Origin: Sphingomonadaceae bacterium OTU29LAMAA1
GTDB taxonomy: Bacteria; Pseudomonadota; Alphaproteobacteria; Sphingomonadales; Sphingomonadaceae
Length of the DNA stretch: 64,000 nt
Direction of reading: 5' to 3'
NCBI GenBank assembly: GCA_024072375.1
Contig: CP099617.1
Span: forward strand, 973,001 to 1,037,000
Positions 33,152-41,681 of the stretch are shown here, one piece after another. The notes under the pieces were generated by a model. That model was given only the letters and a program-made list of their open reading frames with translations, searched no databases and was not told the DNA's origin. A program made the translations under genes and the position numbers. Every line of letters starts with the position of its first letter. Positions within the stretch are counted from its first letter, which is position 1.

Positions 33152-33829
33152 ATGGGCATTTTCTCCCGCACCCGCGACATCGTCGCAGCCAACTTCGCCG
33201 ATCTGCTGGAAAAGGCGGAAGACCCGGCGAAGATGATCCGGATGATCATCCTCGAAATGGAGGAAACGCTGGTCGAGGTCCGCGCCAGTGCCGCCCGCAC
33301 GATCGCCGATCAGAAGGAAATGCGCCGGCACATCAACAAGCTGGACCAGCTTCAGGCGAACTGGATGGAAAAGGCCGAACTGGCGCTGAGCAAGGACCGC
33401 GAGGACCTGGCCAAGGCGGCGCTGGGCGAGAAGCAGAAGGCGGCGGACATGGCCGAACAGCTGCGGATCGAGGTCGGCGTGCTCGACGATGCGCTGCGCG
33501 CTTCGGAAGAGGATATCGCCAAGCTCCAGAAGAAGCTGACCGAGGCGCGCTCGAAGCAGTCCAACGTGCAGAACCGGCTGGAAAGCGCCAACAACCGCTA
33601 TCGCCTGCGCGAGATGTATTCGGGCCCGAAGACGACCGAGGCGTTCAGCCGCTTCGACATCCTCGAACGCCGCGTTGACGATGCCGAAGGCCGCGCCGAG
33701 GCGCTGGGACTGGGCGTGCCGAAGACGCTGGAGGAAGAGATCGCCGAGCTGCGGCAGGGCGACAAGGTCGACGCCGAACTGGCCGCGCTGAAGGCGCGTC
33801 TGGGTCGCGGCACCGGCGGGGAGGGCTGA
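33152..33829 (+). CDS. pspA: phage shock protein A (PspA/IM30 family)
   Basis: 225-residue ESCRT-III-like coiled-coil protein that binds damaged inner membrane and inhibits PspF. MGIFSRTRDIVAANFADLLE is the family N-terminal amphipathic helix, followed by long helices. Length is normal. Two bases separate it from pspB. Confidence 0.96.
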   Translation: MGIFSRTRDIVAANFADLLEKAEDPAKMIRMIILEMEETLVEVRASAARTIADQKEMRRHINKLDQLQANWMEKAELALSKDREDLAKAALGEKQKAADMAEQLRIEVGVLDDALRASEEDIAKLQKKLTEARSKQSNVQNRLESANNRYRLREMYSGPKTTEAFSRFDILERRVDDAEGRAEALGLGVPKTLEEEIAELRQGDKVDAELAALKARLGRGTGGEG

Positions 33830-33830
33830 C

Positions 33831-34091
33831 ATGAACTTCGAAGGAGTTCTGGCGATCTTCCTCGCGCTGATCGGCCTCCCGTGGCTGATCTTCCACTACG
33901 TTACGAAGTGGAAGCAGGCGCCCAAGATCACCGACGAGGACGAGAAGCTGCTCGACGAGATGTTCAATCTTGCCCGCCGCCTCGAGGAACGCGTCAATAC
34001 CGTCGAGCGGATCGTCGCCGCCGACAACCCCGACTTCAAGCCGAGCCTAACGGCTCAGCCCACCACCTATCAGCTCGACCGGAGGAATTGA
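33831..34091 (+). CDS. pspB: phage shock protein B
   Basis: 86-residue envelope-stress protein: one membrane helix (FEGVLAIFLALIGLPWLIFH), a basic turn, then a cytoplasmic helix ITDEDEKLLDEMFNLARRLE followed by ERVNTVERIVAADNP. The latter segment is the prototype of the tail repeated in the downstream genes. The C-terminus is about ten residues longer than in E. coli. Confidence 0.93.
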   Translation: MNFEGVLAIFLALIGLPWLIFHYVTKWKQAPKITDEDEKLLDEMFNLARRLEERVNTVERIVAADNPDFKPSLTAQPTTYQLDRRN

Positions 34092-34092
34092 G

Positions 34093-34470
34093 ATGTCCGC
34101 CCGTACCAAATTCTACCTCGATCCGCAGGACGGCAAGTGGAAGGGCGTGTGCGCCGGGATCGCCGATTACACCGGGGTCGAAGTGCTCTGGGTCCGGCTG
34201 GGTGTCGCCGCCATGACGGTGATCGCGCAGCAATGGTGGATCGTCCTCGCCTATTTCATCATCGCCTGGGTCGCCGAAGCCAAGCCCAACGGTCTGTACG
34301 ACACGCCGGAGGACGCCAAGTTCTGGCAGGGCATGCGATCGAACCCGAAGCGTTCCACCGCCGAAGTGCGCAGCAAGTTCCGCGACATCGATCGCCGGCT
34401 CGCCGACATCGAGCTGCATTATACCAGCCGCAACACCCGGCTGGCCGAGGAAATCGACAGCCTGCGCTGA
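34093..34470 (+). CDS. pspC: PspC-domain protein with coiled-coil tail
   Basis: 125-residue protein. PspC domain at residues about 5-65 (KWKGVCAGIADYTGVEVLWV, WIVLAYFIIAWVAEAKP), which senses or signals envelope stress with PspB. The C-terminal third (FRDIDRRLADIELHY ... LAEEIDSLR) resembles the tails of the six following proteins. One base separates it from pspB. Confidence 0.93.
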   Translation: MSARTKFYLDPQDGKWKGVCAGIADYTGVEVLWVRLGVAAMTVIAQQWWIVLAYFIIAWVAEAKPNGLYDTPEDAKFWQGMRSNPKRSTAEVRSKFRDIDRRLADIELHYTSRNTRLAEEIDSLR

Positions 34471-34502
34471 GCCGAGCTCGCCGGGTTTCAGGGAGAAAGA
34501 CG

Positions 34503-34826
34503 ATGGACATGGGTTGGATGGTGCCGGTCGGCATCGTCGGGGCGGTCTCCGCTCGCCACGCCTTCACCGTGTGGGTCAAAGCCAAGCATGGCTACCCGCT
34601 CGACGACAACAAGGGCTGCAGCCGCCGCAGCCGGCGCGGCATGAACGGCATGAACGGCAATGACGACATCGCGGCGGAGCGCAAGATCATGCTGCTCACC
34701 AACGAAAACGACAAGCTGACCGGGCAGGTCGGCCGTCTGGAGGAACGCATTGCCGTCCTCGAACGCATCGCCACCGATCCCGCCGAGCGCACCGCTCGCG
34801 AGATCGAAGCCCTCCGCGACCGGTAA
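34503..34826 (+). CDS. Psp-island membrane-anchored coiled-coil protein 1
   Basis: 107-residue protein: a short N-terminal hydrophobic segment, the motif WVKAKHGYPLDD after it, a basic and Met/Asn/Gly linker (GMNGMNGN), then a coiled coil ENDKLTGQVGRLEERIAVLE ending EIEALRDR. GGGAGAAAG ribosome site. Its last 75 bases match the end of the next gene with a single difference. First of six small genes that follow pspC on the same strand with gaps of 11-32 bp. Function unknown; probably modulates PspA/B/C. Confidence 0.8.
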   Translation: MDMGWMVPVGIVGAVSARHAFTVWVKAKHGYPLDDNKGCSRRSRRGMNGMNGNDDIAAERKIMLLTNENDKLTGQVGRLEERIAVLERIATDPAERTAREIEALRDR

Positions 34827-34837
34827 GGACCCTTACG

Positions 34838-35131
34838 ATGAACTGGGATGGACCCTCTTTCGTCATCGCCCTCGTCCTGATCTCGACGGTCGGCTGGATC
34901 ATCAACAACTGGATCCGTGCCCGCCACGGCTACGCGCCGAGCGACGACTGGGGGAAAACGCTCAAGCGTGATCCGGACGGCGAGCGCGAGATGCTGGCGC
35001 TGAGCAACGAGAACGATCGCCTGACCGGACAGGTCAGCCATCTGGAGGAGCGGATCGCCGTCCTCGAACGCATCGCCACCGATCCCGCCGGGCGCACCGC
35101 TCGCGAGATCGAAGCCCTCCGCGACCGGTAA
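34838..35131 (+). CDS. Psp-island membrane-anchored coiled-coil protein 2
   Basis: 97-residue paralogue of the preceding protein: membrane helix (FVIALVLISTVGWIINNWI), the shared motif RARHGYAPSDDWG, then ENDRLTGQVSHLEERIAVLE and the same EIEALRDR end. AAGGA ribosome site. The tail is 74 of 75 bases identical to gene 1, indicating a recent duplication or gene conversion. Confidence 0.8.
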   Translation: MNWDGPSFVIALVLISTVGWIINNWIRARHGYAPSDDWGKTLKRDPDGEREMLALSNENDRLTGQVSHLEERIAVLERIATDPAGRTAREIEALRDR

Positions 35132-35143
35132 AGGACCAGCACG

Positions 35144-35407
35144 ATGGAACCCGAATACGTCTTCTCGATGATCTTCGGCTCGCTGATCACGCTGGCGATC
35201 CAGTGGTACGGCCGCCGCAAGGTGAAGCAGGCGATCACCGCCCCCGATCTGGCGGCGCGTCACGACATCGAACTGCTCGATGCCGAAAACGCCCGTCGCG
35301 TCGGCCAGATCGACCGGTTGCAGGAGCGGCTGGCGACGATCGAGAGCATCGTCACCGATCGCTCGCACCGGCTGGATCGCGAGATCGAACAGCTCCGCGT
35401 CAGTTAA
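35144..35407 (+). CDS. Psp-island membrane-anchored coiled-coil protein 3
   Basis: 87-residue member of the array: membrane helix (FSMIFGSLITLAIQWYG), basic RRKVKQ, then a coiled coil with the diverged tail IDRLQERLATIESIVTD ... EIEQLRVS. It lacks the HGYPLD motif. AAAGGA ribosome site, 12 bp after gene 2. Confidence 0.78.
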   Translation: MEPEYVFSMIFGSLITLAIQWYGRRKVKQAITAPDLAARHDIELLDAENARRVGQIDRLQERLATIESIVTDRSHRLDREIEQLRVS

Positions 35408-35420
35408 AGGATCGCATGCG

Positions 35421-35732
35421 ATGTTTCCCTTCGAAGCTTTCGTCCCCGTCGTGGCTCTGGTCGGTCTGGGCAGCGTCGGCGGCTGGGTCCTGACCACCTG
35501 GCTCCGCGTCAAGAACGGCTATCCGCTGGACGGTGCCTGGGGCCAGGCGGTCTACCCTCGCAAGAACGAAGAGGCGATGGAGCGGGTGAAGCTGCTCAGC
35601 CAGGAAAACGCGCAGCTGCGCGCCGAACTCGGCTCGATCAAGGATCGCCTCGGCAACGTCGAGCGCATCGTTACCGACAGCAGCCACCAGCTGGATCGCG
35701 AGATCGAACAGCTGCGGCACAAGACCAACTGA
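35421..35732 (+). CDS. Psp-island membrane-anchored coiled-coil protein 4
   Basis: 103-residue member: membrane helix (VPVVALVGLGSVGGWVLTTW), motif RVKNGYPLDGAWG shared with genes 1 and 2, then SQENAQLRAELGSIKDRLGN and ERIVTD ... EIEQLRHKTN. AAAGGA ribosome site before ATG 35421. Confidence 0.78.
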   Translation: MFPFEAFVPVVALVGLGSVGGWVLTTWLRVKNGYPLDGAWGQAVYPRKNEEAMERVKLLSQENAQLRAELGSIKDRLGNVERIVTDSSHQLDREIEQLRHKTN

Positions 35733-35743
35733 GAGGCACGACG

Positions 35744-36028
35744 ATGAACCCGATTATGATCCCGATCCTCGGCATCTGCTGCGGGCTGCTTGCGATCTTC
35801 GGCGGCGTGTTCCTGCGCCCCTGGTTCCGGTTGCAGGAGCGCCGGATGGAGATCGAGGCGAACAAGGTCGCGGAAAAGGCGGCGCAATATGCCGCCCAGA
35901 CCGAACGGCTGGAGGAACGCGTCCGCGTCCTCGAACGCATCGTCACCGATCGCGGTGTCGATCTGGCGCAGGAAATCGACGCGCTGCGCGACGATCGCAC
36001 CACACCGAACCGTTTGCCCGTCAACTGA
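35744..36028 (+). CDS. Psp-island membrane-anchored coiled-coil protein 5
   Basis: 94-residue member: membrane helix (IPILGICCGLLAIFGGVFLR), a long helix RRMEIEANKVAEKAAQYAAQ, then the canonical tail ERLEERVRVLERIVTD ... EIDALRDD. A twin Cys lies in the membrane segment. Closest in layout to PspB. Confidence 0.78.
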   Translation: MNPIMIPILGICCGLLAIFGGVFLRPWFRLQERRMEIEANKVAEKAAQYAAQTERLEERVRVLERIVTDRGVDLAQEIDALRDDRTTPNRLPVN

Positions 36029-36050
36029 TCCTGCCGAAAGGAGGCAGTCC

Positions 36051-36287
36051 ATGTACGATCCCAACGTCTACCTGACCGTGTCGCTATCGTCGCTTGCCGC
36101 CGTCGCGATGGTCACCACCGCGGGCCTGTCCGGCTGGCGCAGCTGGCTCGCGCTGAAGCATCAGCAACTCGACCAGATACAGGACCCGGTCCCGCACGTC
36201 GCCAATGCCGGCTCGCGGATCGAGATCGCCGACCTGAAGGAACGCATCAAGAAGCTGGAGGCGATCGCGGCGGGTGTCGACCTTTAG
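36051..36287 (+). CDS. Psp-island membrane-anchored coiled-coil protein 6
   Basis: 78-residue last member: membrane helix (YLTVSLSSLAAVAMVTTAGL), then LALKHQQLDQIQDP and a shortened tail ADLKERIKKLEAIAAG that lacks the final EI..LR part. Excellent ribosome site (AAAGGAGG, 7 bases). Confidence 0.75.
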   Translation: MYDPNVYLTVSLSSLAAVAMVTTAGLSGWRSWLALKHQQLDQIQDPVPHVANAGSRIEIADLKERIKKLEAIAAGVDL

Positions 36288-36293
36288 GTCGTT

Positions 36294-36334
36294 CGGGATG
36301 GGTTGCCGGGCGGCGTGACGGTTGCCCCGTCCCG
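36294..36334 (+). terminator. weak candidate terminator after the psp array
   Basis: CGGGATGGG (36294-36302) and CCCGTCCCG (36326-36334) can pair with one G-T, enclosing a GC-rich 23-base loop. No T-tract follows, so support is limited. Confidence 0.35.
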
Positions 36335-36357
36335 CCCCCGCCTGTACCGCGACGGCC

Positions 36358-36762
36358 ATGACCAGCATCGCCGACGTCCGCGACGAATACGACTTTCTCG
36401 AACCCGACGATCGCTATCGGTTGTTGATCGATCTGGGACGGCAATTGGAACCGATGCCCGACGCGCTGAAGACCGATGCGACGCTGGTCCGCGGCTGCTC
36501 GGCTTCGGTCTGGGTCTATCCGACCCGCGCGGACGACGGCAGCCTGCACTTCCTCGCGGATAGCAACGCGGCGATCACCAAGGGCATCATCGCTCTGGTG
36601 TTGCTGACCGTACAGGATCGGGAACCGGGCGCGATCTCGGCAACGGATATCGAGGGTGAGCTGGCCCCGTTCGACCTGAAGACGGCGCTGAGTTCGAACA
36701 GGACGCAGGGAATACCGAACATGATCGCGCTGATCCGCGAGACTGCGGCGCGCTACGCCTGA
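36358..36762 (+). CDS. sufE: SufE family sulfur-acceptor protein
   Basis: 134-residue cysteine-desulfurase partner for Fe-S cluster assembly. The acceptor Cys is in VRGCSASVWVYP; the family body (YRLLIDLGRQLEPMPDALKT at the start, GIPNMIALIRETAARYA at the end) is complete. Its likely partner desulfurases (SufS-type or those at 54-56 kb) are elsewhere. Convergent with the ferredoxin gene. Confidence 0.92.
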   Translation: MTSIADVRDEYDFLEPDDRYRLLIDLGRQLEPMPDALKTDATLVRGCSASVWVYPTRADDGSLHFLADSNAAITKGIIALVLLTVQDREPGAISATDIEGELAPFDLKTALSSNRTQGIPNMIALIRETAARYA

Positions 36763-36798
36763 CGCGACGTTGTCCGCCCTCGTGGCACCGCGAGGAGC

Positions 36799-37131
36799 CT
36801 ACAACCCGTTGGTGACCGGTTGGCTTGCCCGCTGCAGCCGCGCCGCCAGTTCGACCACATCCGCGCCGCGCGGCACAACCAGCCATTCGGCGGGCTGACG
36901 GCTGTCGACCATAACCACGGCGCCGCGTGGACACACGCCCAGACAGCGCGTCTCGACCACCCCGAGCGACGCCTTGCGTCCCGACTTCAGCCCCAGGATC
37001 TTGCGCAACAGCCTGGAAAGGGACGTACGTCCCTTCTTGCCGAAGCCGCCGTCGATCTTCTTCGAACATTTTCCGCAGACCAGAATGGCACCCTGCCAGT
37101 CGCTGCGAATGCGCTTCAGCTCGGTCGCCAC
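36799..37131 (-). CDS. thioredoxin-like (2Fe-2S) ferredoxin family protein
   Basis: 110-residue protein with a probable 2Fe-2S site: CGKCSKK early and RCLGVCPRGAVVMVD later, the four-Cys pattern of thioredoxin-fold ferredoxins, although the family's first pair is usually spaced more widely. It overlaps the J-domain gene by 16 bases at its start, so the two are likely co-expressed. Redox partner unknown. Confidence 0.75.
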   Translation of the reverse strand: MATELKRIRSDWQGAILVCGKCSKKIDGGFGKKGRTSLSRLLRKILGLKSGRKASLGVVETRCLGVCPRGAVVMVDSRQPAEWLVVPRGADVVELAARLQRASQPVTNGL

Positions 37132-37655
37132 TCGCGGCGTTCCTCTGCAGTGCGCAACACGTCATAGGCCGCCTGCACCGTCTGGAACCGGACCGCGGCA
37201 TCCGCGTCGCCCGGGCGTACGTCCGGATGGTTCTCTTTCGCCATGCGACGCCAGGCCGTCTTCACCGCGTCGAAATCGGCATCGCTCTCAAGCCCCAGCA
37301 CCTCCAGCGCGCGCATCTCGTCGCGAGAGCGGCTGCCGTCGCCCGATCCGCCCCAGGCATAATGGCTTGCGTTGGCGTAGCCCGACGCGGTCCGGCTTTC
37401 GGACGCTTCGCGCTGACTGGCCTCTTCCGCCGACAGGCCCTCGAAATAATTCCAGCCGCGATTGTATTCGGCGGCGTGCGTTTCGCAGAAATACCAGCGA
37501 TCGGGGCTGTTCGGCGACTTAGGGGCGGGGCAACGGCCGGGTTCCTCACAGCCATGGCGGTCGCACAGCCGCACGGTGGTCGCCTCGCGGCTGGAGCCGT
37601 AGCCCCGCCAGCGGGGAAAACCCCAGTCGTTCGATCGGGACGGGATGCGCGCCAT
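37116..37655 (-). CDS. J-domain (DnaJ-like) protein with N-terminal zinc-binding motif
   Basis: 179-residue protein of an alphaproteobacterial J-domain group. N-terminal cysteine/histidine cluster (LCDRHGCEEPGRC, YFCETHAAEYNRGWNYFEGL) and a C-terminal J domain with the HPD motif (RMAKENHPDVRPGD). It would stimulate an Hsp70. Start at ATG 37655. Confidence 0.87.
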   Translation of the reverse strand: MARIPSRSNDWGFPRWRGYGSSREATTVRLCDRHGCEEPGRCPAPKSPNSPDRWYFCETHAAEYNRGWNYFEGLSAEEASQREASESRTASGYANASHYAWGGSGDGSRSRDEMRALEVLGLESDADFDAVKTAWRRMAKENHPDVRPGDADAAVRFQTVQAAYDVLRTAEERREWRPS

Positions 37656-37701
37656 CGCCGTCCACATAAGCGTTCGGCAGCGGCGCGCAACCGGCGGCGC
37701 G

Positions 37702-39657
37702 TCAGTCGGGGATCCTGAACATCACCCGCCGCGTGCTGGCGCCGCACGCCAGCCCGCCATCGGGACGGTACGTTCTGGAAAACAGCGACGTGCTCGCCGT
37801 CTCCGCCCCCGCCTGCGTGAAGATGAACGGCGGATAGGACAGGATTGCGCGGGAATTTACGACCTTGCCATCCGCGCCGATGTCGAATTGCGTCTCGGTC
37901 CAGCCCTCGAAGCCCCAGGACAGCGCCTCCTGCGGGAACGTACCGCCGGTACGCAATATCCGCGGAGGTTTGTCGATGAGCGCACATTGACCGGCGCTCA
38001 ACCCCGACCGGGCAAACGCGGCCCGGGCTTCCGCCTCGTCGCCGCGCTGTTGCGCGATCGACGCCAGCCGGATCAGCGCACCCACCTTCAGCGGATCGTT
38101 CGTCGGCAGGGCGGCATCGCCGGCAACCTCGTCAAGCAACGCGGATGCCGTCTTGCCCGACGTGCTCCGCTCCGCATCCGCCAGCAGCAGTCGTATCGCC
38201 GCCCGGGCCTGCGGATCGGCCGCATAGGGTGCCTGCGTCAGCAGCGGCATGACGAGACGCCGATATTCCCCGCGCTTCCACACATCGGCGCTGCCGCTGA
38301 GACGGGCGTCCAGATCGAGTGCCAGTTGTGCGGTGGCGGGCGCTTTGCCTGCCTGCGCGATCGCGAGTGCGGTCCGGGCCAATGCCGCCGTCTCCTCGCC
38401 CGAAACCACCGGGGATCGGATCAACGCGACGAGCGCGGGGAGCGAGGCGCCTCGATCACCCCGCGTCTTCGCCGCCGCCAGCGCCGCACGTTGCGCTGGC
38501 AGCGCCTGGGCGGGATTGTCCGGCTCGTCGGCGATCGGTGCGCCGCGCGCGGCAGACCATGCGATCAGATCGGCCATCAGGCCGTCGCTGACGGATGGCC
38601 GCTCGAATGCCATGTTGCAGCGCAATTCGACCCGCGCATTGTAGCGCAGGAAGGGCGGCATCGCCTTCACCTGCTCCGCCGACCACGACCAGCGACTGGC
38701 CGCCTGTGCGAATGCCAGCGCAACTCGGCCCCCGCCCGCGGCATAGATCGGCGCGGCGACCAGCACCGTGCCATCGTCGGCGACGGAAAACTGCACGACC
38801 GCCATGTCGGCCGGCTTCAACCCGGCCTCGCCGCCGCAATCCGGCGGGGTCATCGCTGCGCCCATGTCGAAATTGCCGCTCGGTACCCGTCCCGCGCCGG
38901 TCATCGCCATATAGCGGCGCGCGCTCTCCTTGCGGCCCGACAGCAGCAGGGCGATGGCCGCATTCGATCGCGCCGCGACATCGCGCGTATCGGTCTTGCT
39001 CGTCAGACCCCCGAGCATCTTCACCGCGGTCATCGACTCCGCAGTCGCTCGCGGCAGGTCGCCGCGGTTGAGCGCCAGCACCGCCTTGGCGGAGGCGAAG
39101 TCGGCCGCCAGCGCAGCGTCGACCTTCACCGTCGCGATCAGCGCATCGGCGCGCGCCGCCGCCGCCGCGGCAGCCGCCGGATCGGTGAAGGTCGCGGTCT
39201 GGATCAGCCCCCGTAACGCCCCCAATTTCTCCCCGGGCGTTTGCGCTTCCTGCTCCGCCGACTGAAACGCCACGACCGCGCCGGCGTAATCGATACCGTA
39301 CTGGAAGATCGTTGCGAGGTTGAGATGCGCCTTGAACCGGTCTTCACGCAGAGCGGCCTCGGCGGCGGGCAAGCCGGCAAGGCCCGCCCGCGCCGCGGCG
39401 ACCGCTTCGTCCCGGCGGTCCAGCGCCAGCAACGCCGCGCTCTTCCGGACGAGGACGATCGCGTGGCTGCGCGGCCTGGTGGCGACACGCTTTTCCAGCG
39501 CTTCCCACGCCGCCAGCGCGGCGGGCCGATCGGGCCCGGCGGACAGCGCCGCCGCCGCCTCGAAATCCTGCTGCACGGTTCGCGTTCCGGCCTGCTGCGC
39601 GCCCGCCATTCCGGCAAGCGCACCCGTCAGCGCAAGCGCCGCCATCACCGTCTTCAT
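37702..39657 (-). CDS. exported protein with TPR-like region and TonB-C-like domains
   Basis: 651-residue protein. Signal peptide (MKTVMAALALTGALAGMAGA), an all-helical repeat region (about residues 25-260), a middle segment (VQFSVADDGTVLVAAPIY) and a C-terminal segment (TETQFDIGADGKVVNSRAIL) that both look like TonB C-terminal folds. No membrane anchor is visible, so it is more likely a periplasmic adaptor than an energy transducer. Function not established. GGGAGG ribosome site. Confidence 0.7.
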   Translation of the reverse strand: MKTVMAALALTGALAGMAGAQQAGTRTVQQDFEAAAALSAGPDRPAALAAWEALEKRVATRPRSHAIVLVRKSAALLALDRRDEAVAAARAGLAGLPAAEAALREDRFKAHLNLATIFQYGIDYAGAVVAFQSAEQEAQTPGEKLGALRGLIQTATFTDPAAAAAAAARADALIATVKVDAALAADFASAKAVLALNRGDLPRATAESMTAVKMLGGLTSKTDTRDVAARSNAAIALLLSGRKESARRYMAMTGAGRVPSGNFDMGAAMTPPDCGGEAGLKPADMAVVQFSVADDGTVLVAAPIYAAGGGRVALAFAQAASRWSWSAEQVKAMPPFLRYNARVELRCNMAFERPSVSDGLMADLIAWSAARGAPIADEPDNPAQALPAQRAALAAAKTRGDRGASLPALVALIRSPVVSGEETAALARTALAIAQAGKAPATAQLALDLDARLSGSADVWKRGEYRRLVMPLLTQAPYAADPQARAAIRLLLADAERSTSGKTASALLDEVAGDAALPTNDPLKVGALIRLASIAQQRGDEAEARAAFARSGLSAGQCALIDKPPRILRTGGTFPQEALSWGFEGWTETQFDIGADGKVVNSRAILSYPPFIFTQAGAETASTSLFSRTYRPDGGLACGASTRRVMFRIPD

Positions 39658-39713
39658 CGTCGATCCCTCCCCCGCGAACCGCGCAAGTCTGGCCGGTAAG
39701 CAGGGGAAACGCC

Positions 39714-40072
39714 AGAGGGTCTGTAAGCCGGGTTCTGTCCCTTTCCTTGCGGAAATTAGGCGACCATTCCTCTAGGACGACGCTTGCGCGCCGCCTCAAG
39801 CAACCAACCCGGACGACGAGCTGAAACGAAGCCCATATGCCGTCCCTATTCGGTTTTGCTCCCGGTGGGGTTTGCCGTGCCGCCCCTGTTACCAGGCGCG
39901 CGGTGCGCTCTTACCGCACCCTTTCACCGTGACCGTCCCGAAGGCCGGCCGTCTGCTCTCTGTGGCACTGTCCCTGGGGTCGCCCCCGCCGGGCGTTACC
40001 CGGCACCGTCGTTTCGCGGAGCCCGGACTTTCCTCGCGCGCTCGAAAGCACCCGCGGCCGCCCGACCCTCTG
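39714..40072 (-). ncRNA. rnpB: RNase P RNA (M1 RNA, type A)
   Basis: Catalytic RNA that trims tRNA 5' ends. Read on the minus strand from about 40072, the start GAGGGTCGGGCGGCCGCGGG pairs with the 3' end ACCCTC. The universally conserved GAGGAAAGTCCGGGCTCC, GGTAACGCCCGGC and the 3' AACCCGGCTTACAGACC elements are all visible in order. The exact ends are approximate. It fills the gap between ampD and the TonB-C-like gene. Confidence 0.95.
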
Positions 40073-40083
40073 ACACGATCCCC

Positions 40084-40773
40084 TTACTCATCGCCTTGCG
40101 GCTTGGGAAGCAGCAACGCGAGCAGGATCATCCGGCATTCGGCATCGATCTCGCCGTCGATCAGTTCGGGGCGGAAGCGGCGCTGGAACGCCACGATCGC
40201 CGCCATCGCATCGGCGACGTCATAGCCGAACCGCTCCAGCGCCAGGAGGAAGCCGCCCTGCGTCCACATCGGGTCCATCAGGTTACGGGTCGGCCGCGGT
40301 AGCGCGAGCCGCAATCGGGCGAGCCGCGACCAGGGGAACAGCTCGCCCGGATCGCGCTTGCGGGTCGGCGCGATATCCGAATGGCCGACGATGTTGCCGC
40401 GGGTGATACCGTGGCGTTTCTTGATCGCGGCGACCAGCGGCACCAGCGCGTCGATCTGTTCATCGGTGAAGGGGCGATAGCCCCATTCGTGACCGGGATT
40501 GACGATCTCGATGCCGATGCTGGCGGAATTGACGTCGGTCGTCTCACGCCAATGCGACCGTCCGGCGTGCCACGCACGCTTGCTCTCGTCGACCAGCCGG
40601 CAGACGGTGCCGTCCTCCTCCACCAGATAATGCGCCGAGACCTTGGCCTCCGGATCGCGCAGCCGCGCCAATGCCGACGGGCCATCCTGCATACCGGTAT
40701 AGTGCAGCACGATCATGCTGATCGGCAGCAGCCGCTCGTCGAAGTTCGGCGAGGGCGTGTCGAGAAAGGTCAT
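40084..40773 (-). CDS. ampD: N-acetylmuramoyl-L-alanine amidase, AmpD type
   Basis: 229-residue amidase_2 zinc enzyme for muropeptide recycling. Zinc ligands: His24 in IVLHYTGM, a later His, and the Asp of SDIAPTRKRDPGELFPW. A C-terminal extension (about residues 170-229) resembles a peptidoglycan-binding helix bundle. No clear signal peptide, so probably cytosolic. Confidence 0.92.
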   Translation of the reverse strand: MTFLDTPSPNFDERLLPISMIVLHYTGMQDGPSALARLRDPEAKVSAHYLVEEDGTVCRLVDESKRAWHAGRSHWRETTDVNSASIGIEIVNPGHEWGYRPFTDEQIDALVPLVAAIKKRHGITRGNIVGHSDIAPTRKRDPGELFPWSRLARLRLALPRPTRNLMDPMWTQGGFLLALERFGYDVADAMAAIVAFQRRFRPELIDGEIDAECRMILLALLLPKPQGDE

Positions 40774-40814
40774 GCGCCCGTCCTAGCCGAGCAGGCGCGG
40801 CCGCGTAAGAGGCG

Positions 40815-41681
40815 TCAGGCGACGGCGCGCTCGGCGGCAGGCACCGGGACCCGTTCGTAGAAACCGCGTAGACGCCGGCTTGGCTCGAACATCCGCGTCT
40901 GCCCGATCACGGTCTCGCCCGCGCCCAGCACCAGCGTACCCCCACCCCGCATCGCGCCGGCGAAACGGGCGAATACGTCCGACTTCATCTGCGCCGAGAG
41001 ATACAGCAGGACGTTGCGGCACAAGATCACATCGAAATGCCCCGCCGGTGGCCGTTCGGCCACCAGATTGTGGCGGCGCACGGCGATCAGCTTGCCCAGT
41101 TCGGGCTTGGCGACCCAGTCGTTGCCGTCGGCGTCGAACCACCGCATCATGCGGCGGATCGGCAAGCCGCGCTGGATTTCGAACTGGGTGTACCGGCCGG
41201 CGCGCGCGCGCGCGGTCGCCGCGTCCGACACATCGGTGGCAACGATCTCCGGCATCGCCTTGCCCCCCTCCGCGCGCTCGGCGAACAGCATCGCGAGCGA
41301 CAGCGGCTCCTGCCCCGTCGAACAGCCCGCACACCATATCCGTGCCCGACGCCCCTCCGCCTCGACGGCGGCGACCGCCTCCACGATCAGATCGAATACC
41401 GGCGCATCACGAAAGAACGAGGTTTCCTGATTTACCAGAGCGTCGACGATCTGGTCGCCCACGGCGGCATCATGCCCCTCCAGCAATAACGTGACCAGCT
41501 GGTCCAGCGTCGCGAGCCCACGATCCCGCAGCAGCGGCTTGAGCGCGGTATCGATCCGCCACGACCGGTATGCGGCGATCTGCTGCCCGGTGCGCGCTTC
41601 CAGCAACGCGCTGAAGACGTTCAACGCGACCTGGGACACGGACTGGCTTTGCACGGACGAATGCAAGGATGCAGCGTTCAT
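40815..41681 (-). CDS. cheR: chemotaxis protein methyltransferase CheR
   Basis: 288-residue SAM-dependent methyltransferase that methylates glutamates of chemoreceptors. N-terminal helical domain, then NQETSFFRD, the SAM motif WCAGCSTGQEPLSLAM and CRNVLLYLSAQMK. It overlaps cheB by 4 bases (ATGA) and is last in the cheAWYBR order. Confidence 0.95.
   Translation of the reverse strand: MNAASLHSSVQSQSVSQVALNVFSALLEARTGQQIAAYRSWRIDTALKPLLRDRGLATLDQLVTLLLEGHDAAVGDQIVDALVNQETSFFRDAPVFDLIVEAVAAVEAEGRRARIWCAGCSTGQEPLSLAMLFAERAEGGKAMPEIVATDVSDAATARARAGRYTQFEIQRGLPIRRMMRWFDADGNDWVAKPELGKLIAVRRHNLVAERPPAGHFDVILCRNVLLYLSAQMKSDVFARFAGAMRGGGTLVLGAGETVIGQTRMFEPSRRLRGFYERVPVPAAERAVA

Noticed and set aside
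39672..39713. Separate small ORF before rnpB
   Set aside because: The segment is only the gap between the upstream gene start and the RNA; no start with ribosome site was visible.
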